A stretch of 64,000 nucleotides of DNA from Paenibacillus pectinilyticus (GCF_001700435.1 NZ_LYPC01000027.1:1046433-1110432); one strand, 5' to 3'; numbered from the stretch's first letter, positions 25,102 to 33,659 are shown. A program made the numbers and translations. The notes: a model not told the origin generated them from the letters alone.

Positions 25102-25932
25102 ATGTCATCGGATAAAGAACGATTAGACTTACTGTTGCTAGAGCAGGGGTATTTCGAAAGCAGAGAAAAAGCAAAGGCCGCCATTATGGCAGGCCTTGTT
25201 TTTGCAGATGAAGAGCCTGTTGATAAAGCAGGTATGAAAATTAGCCGGAAAGCCGTGCTGAAAGTGAAAGGTGCCTTACATCCTTACGTCAGCCGTGGCG
25301 GGCTTAAGCTAGAGAAGGCATTAAAGCTATTTGAAATTGATCTTCAAGGTGCTGTGATGCTGGATATCGGAGCTTCAACTGGTGGTTTTACGGATTGTGC
25401 GCTCCAAAATGGCGCTGCATCTGTCTATGCCGTTGATGTCGGCTATAACCAATTGGACTGGTCATTGCGCAATGATGAACGTGTTCATGTCATGGAAAGA
25501 ACGAATTTCCGCTACACGAAATTAGAGGATTTGAATGGCCCAAGACCCACATTTGCCAGTATTGATGTTTCTTTCATTTCACTTCGGATTATTTTGCCGC
25601 CGTTGAAGGAGATCTTAGACCATCAAGGTCATGTTGTGGCGCTTATTAAGCCGCAATTCGAAGCGGGCAGAGAGAAAGTTGGTAAATCTGGTGTTGTTCG
25701 GGATACCGATGTACATATCGATGTTCTGACAACCGTGCTGAGCTTTGCTGAAGAACTCGGTTTCCGTTTGAAAGGACTAACTTTTTCACCTATCACTGGC
25801 GGCGAGGGCAATATTGAATTTCTGGCCTATTGGTCGAGCAATGATGCAGAGGATTCGATTGCCGCACCATCTACCATGAAAGACCTTATAGCAGCAACAG
25901 TCAAGGATTCACAGAAATTACATGGAAAATAA
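25102..25932 (+). CDS. TlyA family rRNA methyltransferase/hemolysin-like protein
   Basis: A 276-residue protein with an N-terminal S4 RNA-binding domain (about 5-65) and an FtsJ-like SAM methyltransferase domain with VMLDIGASTGGFTDCAL near residue 85 and ASIDVSFISL near residue 152. TlyA of mycobacteria 2'-O-methylates 16S and 23S rRNA; Bacillus YqxC is the homologue here. ATG 25102 follows ATAGGAG; the longer TTG reading is unlikely. Confidence 0.93.
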   Translation: MSSDKERLDLLLLEQGYFESREKAKAAIMAGLVFADEEPVDKAGMKISRKAVLKVKGALHPYVSRGGLKLEKALKLFEIDLQGAVMLDIGASTGGFTDCALQNGAASVYAVDVGYNQLDWSLRNDERVHVMERTNFRYTKLEDLNGPRPTFASIDVSFISLRIILPPLKEILDHQGHVVALIKPQFEAGREKVGKSGVVRDTDVHIDVLTTVLSFAEELGFRLKGLTFSPITGGEGNIEFLAYWSSNDAEDSIAAPSTMKDLIAATVKDSQKLHGK

Positions 25933-25979
25933 AACTCATCTTTGAGAACGCCTTTTGCGGCCCTGAGATGGGTTTTTTC
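25933..25979 (+). terminator. Terminator after tlyA
   Basis: AACtCATCT pairs with AGATGgGTT, with further inner pairs GCC/GGC, and runs into six T residues. It lies inside a longer spurious reading of the next ORF, which argues for that gene starting at 26073. Confidence 0.85.
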
Positions 25980-26072
25980 AAATTAGGGCTATGGACAGCT
26001 TTGTCGTTATCCTTGCACAGGAATAAAGGATTTTCCAGCCGATTTCGCGAATACTATGGCGAGGTGAGGGAC

Positions 26073-26525
26073 ATGGAACAAGGCGATGTGAAAGTCATTT
26101 TGTTAATCCTAATCGGTATCATTGTCATCATTATTTGGCGATTCCAGAGGTGGTCAGGTGGTTCTGCACGCCGCCATAGTACATTTCCAAGGCAGATAGA
26201 TATCCCCGAGGATGACGTTGTAGAGCTTCTAGAAGCCGAAGGCTTCGATGTTCTTGCGGGGAAGACCAAGATCCCCATCACCATGACCATTAACGAAAGA
26301 GAACAGCTGGAGAGTCGTTTATTTATTGATTATTTTGTGCAAAAAGAAGACGATGTGTATCTTGTTAAAGTGGCTAGAGATCGCAAGCCGCTGGAGATGA
26401 CAGGGAGCGCTGTACGGGATATGCTGCTGCCCTACACCCTCATGTATCCGGAGGCGCAGGGCATCCTTTATGTCGATATCGCAGCGAACAAAATCAAAAA
26501 AATCATTTTTCACATAGAGGTGTAA
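26073..26525 (+). CDS. Unrecognised membrane-anchored protein between tlyA and argR
   Basis: A 150-residue protein I do not recognise. Residues 8-25 form one transmembrane helix, residues 26-48 are basic, and the rest is soluble alpha/beta: PITMTINEREQLESRLFIDY, then FVQKEDDVYLVKVARDRKP. The Glu...Asp...Val-Lys-Val pattern recalls degenerate PD-(D/E)xK nuclease folds, but the catalytic E-x-K is not clear, so this is only a hint. GCGAGGTGAGGGAC precedes ATG 26073. Two bases separate it from argR. Confidence 0.75.
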   Translation: MEQGDVKVILLILIGIIVIIIWRFQRWSGGSARRHSTFPRQIDIPEDDVVELLEAEGFDVLAGKTKIPITMTINEREQLESRLFIDYFVQKEDDVYLVKVARDRKPLEMTGSAVRDMLLPYTLMYPEAQGILYVDIAANKIKKIIFHIEV

Positions 26526-26527
26526 GG

Positions 26528-26977
26528 ATGAAGGGTCAACGGCATGTAAAAATCAGAGAAATCATTACGAATCATGAGATTGAAACACAGGATGAACTGG
26601 TTGAAGCGCTTCGTGCGGCTGGGTTTCATGTCACTCAAGCGACCGTTTCCAGAGATATCAAAGAATTGCACCTGATCAAGGTTCCTTTAGATGATGGTCG
26701 ATATAAATACTCAATGCCGGCGGATCAGCGGTTCAATCCGATGCAGCGGCTGCGCAGGGCGTTAAGTGACCATTTTGTGAGTATCGATTATACGGATAAT
26801 TTGGTTGTTATGAAATGTTTACCTGGCACTGCGAACACGATTTGCGCATTGATTGATAATTTGGAGTGGAACGGTGTGATGGGTACGATTTGCGGGGATG
26901 ATACCATCCTTGTTATTTGCCGCGGGAAAGAGAATAGCTTAACTTTTGTGAATGAAGTCATGTCCTTATTATCATAA
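26528..26977 (+). CDS. argR: Arginine repressor ArgR/AhrC
   Basis: A 149-residue arginine-responsive regulator. N-terminal winged helix with the recognition stretch VTQATVSRDIKELHLIKVP; C-terminal hexamerisation/arginine domain with LPGTANTICALIDNLEWNGVMGTICGDDT, including the arginine-binding GDDT. AGGTGTAAGG precedes ATG 26528. Placed before recN, as in many Firmicutes. Confidence 0.96.
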   Translation: MKGQRHVKIREIITNHEIETQDELVEALRAAGFHVTQATVSRDIKELHLIKVPLDDGRYKYSMPADQRFNPMQRLRRALSDHFVSIDYTDNLVVMKCLPGTANTICALIDNLEWNGVMGTICGDDTILVICRGKENSLTFVNEVMSLLS

Positions 26978-26992
26978 TTTCAGGAGGCATTC

Positions 26993-28720
26993 ATGCTTAC
27001 AGAGCTTTCAATTCGAAATTTAGCTGTTATTGAACATGTTCATATTCGGTTTAAGTCCGGTTTTCATGTATTGACAGGGGAAACGGGCGCAGGAAAATCG
27101 ATCATCATAGATGCTTTAACACTGATTGTTGGCGGGAGAGGTTCTTCGGAGTTAGTGCGTTATGGCGCAGATAAAGCGGAAATTGAAGCGATGTTCGAGT
27201 TGCCCCCGGCACACCCAGTTTGGCATACGCTTACAGAGCTAGGCATTACGGCAGATCCTAGTGAGCATTTAATCATTCGACGAGAAATCACTGCAACGGG
27301 AAAAAGCTCAAGCCGGATCAACGGTCAGCTGGTCAATATGACGATGCTGCGCCAAACTGGTGAATGGCTCGTCAATATTCATGGTCAGCATGAACATCAA
27401 TCGCTGCTTCGTGTGGAAGAACACATCCATTCCCTTGATTTATTCGGAGCTGCGGAGATTGAGTCGGCCAAAGCTGCCTATCAGACAAGTTATGATCACT
27501 ACATGAAGCTGCAGAAGGAATTGAATGACCTTCAAGAGACGAGTAAGCAAGCGCTGCAAATGTTAGATTTGTATCGTTTTCAAATTGATGAAATATCGTC
27601 GGCTAAGCTGAAAATCGGTGAAGATGAGACGCTGGCAGAAGAGAAGCGGAAGCTGGCGAATGCCGAGAAACTGTATCAAAGCTCCTCGGAGGCTTATGAC
27701 TTCCTGTATGCTACGAATCGAGGACTAGATGCGACAGGTAAAGCGGTATCGCGCCTTCAGGATATTGTGCAGTTAGATCCTACGAATTTGGGGCCGCTTC
27801 TAGAGCAGGCACAATCTGCGTTTTATCAGTTGGAGGATGCGGCGTATCAGATCAGGGATTATCGCGATGGGATTGAGTTTAATTCCTCTCGGCTGGACTT
27901 CATTGAACAAAGATTAGACGCGATCACGTCTCTTCGCCGAAAATATGGAGAGAATATAAAAGAGATACTGAGCTATCTGGAGAAGATCAAGAATGAAGTC
28001 GATACGATTGAAAATAAAGATGAAATTATTCGTAAATTAGAGGACAAGCTTATTCTTGCTGAGAAACAGATGGGCATTCAGGCGTTGGATTTGTCTAACC
28101 TGCGAAAGGGAATTGCGAGTGATCTATCCGCACAGATCGAGCATGAATTGCGTGATTTGCAGATGGAACGGACGCAATTTCGCGTTCAGATTGCTCATAT
28201 TATCGACGATCGCGGTATCGAAGTGGATGGGAATAAGGTTCGCTTTTCCCGGCAGGGCATCGATCAAGTGGAGTTCCTAATGGCTCCGAATCCAGGTGAA
28301 CCGCTGCGCGGGTTAAGCAAAATCGCTTCAGGCGGAGAGCTTTCTCGGATCATGCTCGCCATGAAAGCCATTTTTGCACGGATTGATCAAATCCCGGTCT
28401 TAGTCTTCGATGAGGTTGATACGGGGGTAAGCGGCCGCGCGGCGCAAGCAATTGCGGAGAAAATGTCCGTCCTCTCACAAAGCTGTCAAGTGTTCTCGAT
28501 TACTCATTTACCGCAGGTTGCCAGCTTCGCTGATGTTCATTTCTTTATTCGAAAAGAAGTGGATCAGGAACGTACCTATACTCGGGTTCAGGATATGCCA
28601 GATGCTGGCCGAATTGAGGAGCTCGCACGGATGCTTGGCGGCGTAGAAGTAACAGAGACCACGCTGCATCACGCAGGAGAAATGCTTACCATGGCAAAAA
28701 ATAAGAAAGCAAGGGTATGA
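26993..28720 (+). CDS. recN: DNA repair protein RecN
   Basis: A 575-residue SMC-like ATPase that acts early at double-strand breaks. N-terminal ATPase half with Walker A GETGAGKSIIIDAL near residue 29; long coiled coils (about 160-370); C-terminal half with the signature SGGELSRIMLAMK near residue 447 and Walker B VLVFDEVDTGVSG near residue 471. TTTCAGGAGGCATTC precedes the ATG. Confidence 0.97.
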   Translation: MLTELSIRNLAVIEHVHIRFKSGFHVLTGETGAGKSIIIDALTLIVGGRGSSELVRYGADKAEIEAMFELPPAHPVWHTLTELGITADPSEHLIIRREITATGKSSSRINGQLVNMTMLRQTGEWLVNIHGQHEHQSLLRVEEHIHSLDLFGAAEIESAKAAYQTSYDHYMKLQKELNDLQETSKQALQMLDLYRFQIDEISSAKLKIGEDETLAEEKRKLANAEKLYQSSSEAYDFLYATNRGLDATGKAVSRLQDIVQLDPTNLGPLLEQAQSAFYQLEDAAYQIRDYRDGIEFNSSRLDFIEQRLDAITSLRRKYGENIKEILSYLEKIKNEVDTIENKDEIIRKLEDKLILAEKQMGIQALDLSNLRKGIASDLSAQIEHELRDLQMERTQFRVQIAHIIDDRGIEVDGNKVRFSRQGIDQVEFLMAPNPGEPLRGLSKIASGGELSRIMLAMKAIFARIDQIPVLVFDEVDTGVSGRAAQAIAEKMSVLSQSCQVFSITHLPQVASFADVHFFIRKEVDQERTYTRVQDMPDAGRIEELARMLGGVEVTETTLHHAGEMLTMAKNKKARV

Positions 28721-28838
28721 AAGTATAGATAGTCATCATTTACAGTTATAAAAGAAGGGGACTGGGGTTAACTTATAGGTACGCAATTGACGAGTTTATT
28801 CGTCAGGGCTCAAGGAATTGTGAAGGAGCGTGTTGATA

Positions 28839-30179
28839 GTGCAATCCAACAAAAGAAAAAGATTGTTCGGACTCTTGCTCGTCTTCTTCGTATGCTTGGT
28901 AAGTAGTTCCCAGCCTTTTCAGAGCTTTGCCTCCTTTCCACAAGAACTCCGCTTATTCAGCGGACAAGGGAAGCAGCTTCAGTTAACGATGCCGGTCAGT
29001 GCCCAGGTAACGGTCAAAGATACGGATATTGTGAAGGTAAACGGCAACGCCAAGCACTCATTTCAAGTTAATTTGAACGAACCTATTTCTCTTCAATCCG
29101 ATCATTCAGGACAAACGGAAATGAAGCTGAAGCTGTTCGGAGCCATTCCCATCAAGACTGTTAAAGTGAATGTCGTACCTGATCTCAAAGTAATCCCAGG
29201 AGGCCAGACCATTGGTGTGAAAATTAAATCAGCCGGTATCTTGGTCGTAGGCCATCACTTGGTTACTGTTGCCTCAGAGCAAAAAGTTTCACCTGGGGAA
29301 GAGGCCAAAATTCAAGTCGGAGATTTAATTACCAAAATCAATGGCAAGGATTCCAAGGATGTGAGCAAGGTAGCGGAGCTTGTAGCCAAATCTGGTGAGA
29401 GCAAAAATCCTCTGGTCCTGCAAATTCTGCGGAATAATCAAGAAATCGTAGTCAAGCTGCAGCCTGTGTATGACGTTGTAGATAAGTCTTACCGCTTAGG
29501 GCTCTATATTAGGGATTCTGCTGCAGGGGTTGGCACATTGACCTTCTACGCACCGGATCAAGGCGTCTACGGGGCTCTCGGGCATGTCATCACGGATATG
29601 GACACACAGACACCTATTATTGTTGGCGATGGCGACATTGTGTATTCGAATGTAACTTCGATTTCCAAGAGTCGTGGAGGAGATCCAGGTGAGAAGCACG
29701 CTACGCTATACAAAGACAGCAAAGTGATTGGCAATATTGAACGAAACACAGCATTTGGTATATTCGGCAAAATGTATGGCGCACCCGATCATAGTTTAGA
29801 TAAAGAGGCTATCCCTGTCGCCTTCGCAGAAGAAGTGAAGGAAGGTCCGGCCCAAATCTATACGGTGCTCGAAGGGCAAAAGGTGGAAAAGTTCGATATC
29901 GAGGTTGTCCATGTATCAAGACAAGATGTTCCCGCTACCAAAGGTATGGTTATCAAAATCACGGACCCGCGTTTATTAGATAAAACAGGTGGTATCGTAC
30001 AAGGTATGAGCGGCAGTCCCATTATTCAAAACGGCAAATTGATCGGTGCGGTTACTCACGTCTTCGTGAATGATCCGACAAGCGGCTATGGCTGTTTTAT
30101 CGAATGGATGCTGCAGGATTCCGGTATTATCCTTCGTCCCACAACGGGAGACACTGGCAAAGAACTAAAGGCTAGCTAG
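28839..30179 (+). CDS. spoIVB: SpoIVB peptidase
   Basis: A 446-residue S55 serine peptidase secreted from the forespore; it triggers pro-sigma-K processing by cutting SpoIVFA. N-terminal signal/anchor (about residues 8-28), PDZ domain (about 120-205), and C-terminal SA-type protease with GHVI (catalytic His) and GMSGSPI (catalytic Ser). Start is ambiguous among GTG 28830, TTG 28833 and GTG 28839; AAGGAG at 28823-28828 best fits 28839. The stop codon sits in the loop of a perfect terminator. spo0A follows, as in all Bacillus-type spore formers. Confidence 0.95.
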   Translation: MQSNKRKRLFGLLLVFFVCLVSSSQPFQSFASFPQELRLFSGQGKQLQLTMPVSAQVTVKDTDIVKVNGNAKHSFQVNLNEPISLQSDHSGQTEMKLKLFGAIPIKTVKVNVVPDLKVIPGGQTIGVKIKSAGILVVGHHLVTVASEQKVSPGEEAKIQVGDLITKINGKDSKDVSKVAELVAKSGESKNPLVLQILRNNQEIVVKLQPVYDVVDKSYRLGLYIRDSAAGVGTLTFYAPDQGVYGALGHVITDMDTQTPIIVGDGDIVYSNVTSISKSRGGDPGEKHATLYKDSKVIGNIERNTAFGIFGKMYGAPDHSLDKEAIPVAFAEEVKEGPAQIYTVLEGQKVEKFDIEVVHVSRQDVPATKGMVIKITDPRLLDKTGGIVQGMSGSPIIQNGKLIGAVTHVFVNDPTSGYGCFIEWMLQDSGIILRPTTGDTGKELKAS

Positions 30180-30206
30180 AAGCCTTTAGTTCTTTGTTTC
30201 ATTTTT
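30161..30206 (+). terminator. Terminator overlapping the spoIVB stop
   Basis: AGAACTAAAGGCT (30161-30173) pairs perfectly with AGCCTTTAGTTCT (30181-30193); a T-rich tract follows. The TAG stop (30177-30179) lies in the loop. Confidence 0.9.
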
Positions 30207-30245
30207 GCCTCATTCTACACGGGAATAGCGACTTACCTGTCTTCA

Positions 30246-30357
30246 TGTCGAAAAATGTTGGAAACAGAAGATAAATATTATATTATATAAGAAAGTTAAA
30301 GAAATGAAAAGAAAAATAATATTCGACAGAAGGATTTTAAATAGAGCTGTCGAATAG
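30246..30357 (+). promoter_or_regulatory. spo0A control region: sigma-A and sigma-H promoters with three 0A boxes
   Basis: A vegetative promoter TTGGAA (30258-30263), 17 bases, TATTAT (30281-30286) is followed by a sigma-H promoter GAAGGATTT (30329-30337), 11 bases, GTCGAAT (30349-30355). Perfect 0A boxes (TGTCGAA or its complement) lie at 30246-30252, 30322-30328 (minus) and 30348-30354; the last overlaps the sigma-H -10. This is the dual-promoter, autoregulated design known for B. subtilis spo0A. Confidence 0.85.
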
Positions 30358-30412
30358 TTTACTTAAGAGAGAAAACACTAACTTGTTACAGTAGCTAAAG
30401 GAGGATATTCAG

Positions 30413-31210
30413 TTGCAAAAAATTCAGGTGTTACTTGCAGACGATAATCGCGAATTTACCCATTTATTATCAGAGTTCATTGGTGAGCAAGAGGATATGG
30501 AAATTGTGGGCGTTGCGTACAATGGTAACGAAGTCCTTCGTTTTCTGGAACAGCAACGTGAGCTACCCGATGTTCTTATTTTAGATATTATCATGCCTCA
30601 TCTTGATGGCCTTGGCGTTTTGGAGAAAATGCGTGAAATGAATCTGCCTTCCCAGCCGAAGATTATTATGCTTACTGCCTTCGGTCAAGAAAATATTACA
30701 CAAAAAGCCGTGCAGCTTGGAGCCTCCTATTACATACTGAAGCCTTTTGATATGGAAACACTTACGAATCGTATCCGTCAGCTTGCTGGCAATGCTTCGA
30801 CGGTAACGACGACATCCTCATCGCCGCGTGCCAATGTTGTTCATATGCCCAAAGGTAAAAACTTGGATGCGAATATCACGAGTATCATCCATGAAATTGG
30901 CGTACCTGCGCATATTAAAGGATATCAATACTTACGGGAAGCCATTACGATGGTGTACAACAATATTGAGATTCTGGGTGCAATTACGAAAACCTTGTAT
31001 CCGGCTATCGCTGAGAAATACAAAACAACGCCGAGCCGCGTTGAACGTGCCATCCGTCACGCGATTGAAGTCGCTTGGACGCGCGGTAACATCGACAGCA
31101 TCTCCTTTATTTTTGGATACACAATCAATATCTCCAAATCCAAACCGACGAACTCCGAGTTCATCGCGATGGTTGCTGACAAATTACGTATCGAACATAA
31201 GGTTTCTTGA
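30413..31210 (+). CDS. spo0A: Sporulation master response regulator Spo0A
   Basis: A 265-residue response regulator. Receiver domain (1-125) with acidic pair D10/D11, phosphorylation site D58 in VLILDIIMPHLDG and LKPF switch lysine; C-terminal DNA-binding domain (about 150-265) with the invariant PAHIKGYQYLREAI and TPSRVERAIRHAIEVAWTRGN helices. TTG start with AAAGGAGGATATTCAG. Autoregulated through the 0A boxes upstream. Confidence 0.98.
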   Translation: MQKIQVLLADDNREFTHLLSEFIGEQEDMEIVGVAYNGNEVLRFLEQQRELPDVLILDIIMPHLDGLGVLEKMREMNLPSQPKIIMLTAFGQENITQKAVQLGASYYILKPFDMETLTNRIRQLAGNASTVTTTSSSPRANVVHMPKGKNLDANITSIIHEIGVPAHIKGYQYLREAITMVYNNIEILGAITKTLYPAIAEKYKTTPSRVERAIRHAIEVAWTRGNIDSISFIFGYTINISKSKPTNSEFIAMVADKLRIEHKVS

Positions 31211-31240
31211 GACAGTTAGTCTCTTTATACATGGTTGACC

Positions 31241-31271
31241 AAGAACGCTCTGGCTGAGCGTTCTTTTTTTT
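31241..31271 (+). terminator. Terminator after spo0A
   Basis: AAGAACGCTC pairs with GAGCGTTCTT (loop TGGCT) and runs into eight T residues. Confidence 0.93.
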
Positions 31272-31292
31272 GCTTCAGCGGTATGTGAGCAT

Positions 31293-31336
31293 GAAAAAGC
31301 AGAGAGACTACCTAGAAGGACTAGGCAGCCTCTCTG
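31293..31336 (-). terminator. Minus-strand terminator of the YjcZ-like gene
   Basis: On the minus strand CAGAGAGgCTgCCTAG pairs with CTAGGtAGtCTCTCTG, loop TCCTT, followed by GCTTTTTC. It lies just beyond the stop codon at 31356. Confidence 0.85.
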
Positions 31337-31355
31337 TATCCGTTTATTTACTTAA

Positions 31356-31451
31356 TTACCAAACAAAAGCACTAGTGATAATTACCAACAAAATGAAAAG
31401 TACCAAGATAGCTGCTGAAGAATTATACCCTACGCCAGTTCCACAACTCAT
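31356..31451 (-). CDS. YjcZ-family sporulation micropeptide
   Basis: A 31-residue ORF below usual size limits: MSCGTGVGYNSSAA, then a single hydrophobic helix ILVLFILLVIITSAFVW. This is the pattern of YjcZ-type sporulation peptides (Gly/Tyr/Cys-rich head, then a VLFILLIIVG-like helix). TTGGAGG lies nine bases before the ATG, a candidate sigma-K promoter is 40 bases upstream and a strong terminator follows, so it is a complete transcription unit. Function in the spore coat or membrane is inferred from family and promoter. Confidence 0.82.
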   Translation of the reverse strand: MSCGTGVGYNSSAAILVLFILLVIITSAFVW

Positions 31452-31491
31452 GAGTATCAACCTCCAAGGGGATTTGGTTTGTGTTTCGAGA

Positions 31492-31519
31492 TAGCTTATG
31501 ACTTTTTCCGCGGAATGTT
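31492..31519 (-). promoter_or_regulatory. Candidate sigma-K promoter of the YjcZ-like gene
   Basis: On the minus strand AACA (31516-31519) and CATAAGCTA (31492-31500) match the sigma-K -35 (mACm) and -10 (CATAnnnTA), spacer 15 bases. The transcript would start about 34 bases before the ATG. Confidence 0.55.
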
Positions 31520-31703
31520 TGGGCAAATTGGCTGATTGTGCTAGTGTCCCCCTTCGCAGAAATTAATGTTGAATTCGAAAAGGTCGCAAGAATTGTTGGA
31601 ACCTTGCGGGAGGTTATTACGTTATTACACGTAGTCTACTCATTAAATAAATGAATTGACCCGTTAGAGCAAATGAATTATAGACAGCATGGAGGCAATT
31701 AAG

Positions 31704-32804
31704 ATGTTACTGACGCTTGGGATTATTGTGGTTGTCATCGTTGTGGTTCTCATTTTTATGAAGGTGTATCCTGTATTTGGGCGGAAACCTTCCAAGGAAG
31801 TAGCTCGTGCTTATGCTAAATCTCCGCAATATGCGATCGGTAAGTTTGATAATCCATTTCCAGCGATGATGAATATGGGCTTTGCCACCACGCTCGGTAT
31901 TTTGCGTGATATGCTCAAAGGAAGCCCGCATCGGCGTCCAGCTAAGCCACTGCCGATGGAAGTGCCGCAATTCGTGAAGAGCTCGGACACAACGGTGACA
32001 TGGTTTGGACACTCAGCTAGCCTGCTTACGATGGACGGGAAGACGTTGCTGCTTGATCCAATGTTCGGCCGAGCACCTTCGCCGTTTCCTTGGATGGGCA
32101 AAAACAGATACAGCGGCGGATTGCCATTCGAGTTGGAACAGCTTCCGCACATTGATGCGGTGATATTATCCCATGATCATTATGATCATCTGGACTATGG
32201 CTCCATTATGAAAATCAAACACAAAGTGAATAGGTTCATTGTGCCGCTCGGTGTGGGCTCCCATTTGATTCGCTGGGGTATTCCTGCCGGCCAAATTGAA
32301 GAGCATGATTGGTGGGAGGAGCTCACTTTTGAAGGGCTGGAGCTTGCCTGTACCCCGGCGAACCATTTCTCGGGACGCAGCATAAACGATCGCGGGGCGA
32401 CCCTTTGGTGCTCGTGGGTGATCAAAGGAAAGCAGTCCAGCGTCTTCTTCAGCGGTGACAGCGGGTATACACCTCATTTTAAGCAAATTGGCGAGAAATA
32501 TGGACCTTTCGATCTCACGCTCATCGAATGCGGGCAGTACGATCAACGCTGGGCTGATATTCATTTGATGCCAGAAGAATCGGTACAAGCACACATGGAT
32601 GTTAGAGGGAAAGTCATGTTCCCTATCCATTGGGGGGCTTTCACGTTAGCCATGCATGATTGGTTTGAGCCCGTTGCACGCGCCGCGAAGGTTGCTGAGG
32701 CGAACGGCGTCACGATGGTGACACCGCCAATTGGACAAACCATCACCTTGAAGGGGGCAGATGTGATGAGCTACCCGAAAGCAAAGTGGTGGGTACAAGG
32801 ATGA
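31704..32804 (+). CDS. MBL-fold metallo-hydrolase (NAPE-PLD/UlaG-like)
   Basis: A 366-residue protein with one N-terminal transmembrane helix (about 3-20) and a metallo-beta-lactamase domain. The metal motif SHDHYDHLDY (HxHxDH) is intact near residue 155; further ligands are likely in ANHFSGRS, FSGDSGY and PIHWGAF. The arrangement and the WFGHSASLL strand resemble N-acyl-phosphatidylethanolamine phospholipase D-like hydrolases. Substrate unknown. ATG 31704 follows ATGGAGG. About 200 bases upstream hold only the YjcZ promoter and no other gene. Confidence 0.85.
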   Translation: MLLTLGIIVVVIVVVLIFMKVYPVFGRKPSKEVARAYAKSPQYAIGKFDNPFPAMMNMGFATTLGILRDMLKGSPHRRPAKPLPMEVPQFVKSSDTTVTWFGHSASLLTMDGKTLLLDPMFGRAPSPFPWMGKNRYSGGLPFELEQLPHIDAVILSHDHYDHLDYGSIMKIKHKVNRFIVPLGVGSHLIRWGIPAGQIEEHDWWEELTFEGLELACTPANHFSGRSINDRGATLWCSWVIKGKQSSVFFSGDSGYTPHFKQIGEKYGPFDLTLIECGQYDQRWADIHLMPEESVQAHMDVRGKVMFPIHWGAFTLAMHDWFEPVARAAKVAEANGVTMVTPPIGQTITLKGADVMSYPKAKWWVQG

Positions 32805-32899
32805 AAGGATAAGGAGGAGTTGAACTGGCTACATGGCTCTTCACATGGTATTATAAATGAGGTTAATAGACAGAAGTGATCAGGAGTGTAGATAAGTTG

Positions 32900-33313
32900 A
32901 TGTCCGAACAAAAAAGTGTACGTAAATTTCATTTCATAGCCGTTGTGCTAGGACTTGCCGTTGATAATATCGGAACGTTGTTATCATCAGGGTTGATTGG
33001 CAGTTTATTTTTTGCAAACTCTACGGAACAGGACGTTAGTGCCATATATTCTAACGCAGCTCTTATGATTTTCTTATTAGTGCTCGGCTTGTTCTGGACA
33101 TTCCTAGGAGGCTTTCTAACGGCGAAGGTTGCTAAACGCGGGGAACTATTCAATGCAGCGATTATCGGGGTTATTGGGGCTGGTATTGGCTTTGATTCGA
33201 TACTCACCAACGATGGTGTGCCCTTGTGGTATGAGTGGATTGGCTTTGTAGCGATCGTGCCTGTAGCTCTCATCGGGGGATATCTTGCCTTGAAAAGAAA
33301 GAAGACAACGTGA
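32900..33313 (+). CDS. Unknown four-helix membrane protein
   Basis: A 137-residue protein with about four transmembrane helices (residues 12-35, 50-75, 80-100, 108-130) and a short basic C-terminus (LKRKKTT). No motif I recognise. Start either ATG 32900 or TTG 32897, both behind CAGGAGTG at 32881-32888. The next ORF begins ten bases after the stop, so the two are probably one operon. Confidence 0.7.
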   Translation: MSEQKSVRKFHFIAVVLGLAVDNIGTLLSSGLIGSLFFANSTEQDVSAIYSNAALMIFLLVLGLFWTFLGGFLTAKVAKRGELFNAAIIGVIGAGIGFDSILTNDGVPLWYEWIGFVAIVPVALIGGYLALKRKKTT

Positions 33314-33322
33314 TGATAAGGG

Positions 33323-33562
33323 GTGGGCGATCTGCCTAAATTCGCAAACATCAGTGAGGAAGCGACAGCTTTTCTTCGCAATCAAACGGGAAGCACACAG
33401 TTGGAATGTTATACGTATATTGATCCCGAGCAGACAGAAGCGAGTTTCTTTATTGTTAGAACCAGTAATAAAGTGATTCATGTTTCTTTTGCAGAGATCA
33501 CCTATGATCCGAAGAACTACCAAAGCTTGCTGCAAGGGCTCTACCGAGCTATCTATGAATAA
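33323..33562 (+). CDS. Hypothetical 79-residue protein
   Basis: A small soluble alpha/beta protein beginning MGDLPKFANISEEATAFL, with LECYTYIDPEQTEASFFIVRT strands and ending ...LLQGLYRAIYE. GATAAGGGG precedes the GTG. Not recognised; its link to the upstream membrane protein and a clean terminator support it as real. Confidence 0.6.
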   Translation: MGDLPKFANISEEATAFLRNQTGSTQLECYTYIDPEQTEASFFIVRTSNKVIHVSFAEITYDPKNYQSLLQGLYRAIYE

Positions 33563-33612
33563 AGGTTAAGGACATTCAGGTGGAATGCTCCTTTGTACAT
33601 CATACAACAATG

Positions 33613-33642
33613 AACCCCCTTAGCCGGCTGGCTAAGGGGGTT
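33613..33642. terminator. Bidirectional hairpin between convergent genes
   Basis: AACCCCCTTAGCC pairs perfectly with GGCTAAGGGGGTT around a four-base loop, between the stop at 33562 (+) and the stop at 33660 (-). The T tracts on both sides are short. Confidence 0.75.
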
Positions 33643-33659
33643 CGTCATGTTAGTTACGT

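Noticed and set aside
25968..26072. N-terminal extension of the 26073 gene
   Set aside because: It lies in the tlyA terminator and has no ribosome site.
28723..28760. Sigma-G/sigma-F promoter for spoIVB
   Set aside because: GTATA at 28723 fits a -35, but no acceptable -10 is at the right distance.
31270..31494. 74-residue ORF on the plus strand after spo0A
   Set aside because: No ribosome site, begins in the spo0A terminator T tract, and overlaps the better supported minus-strand YjcZ-like gene.
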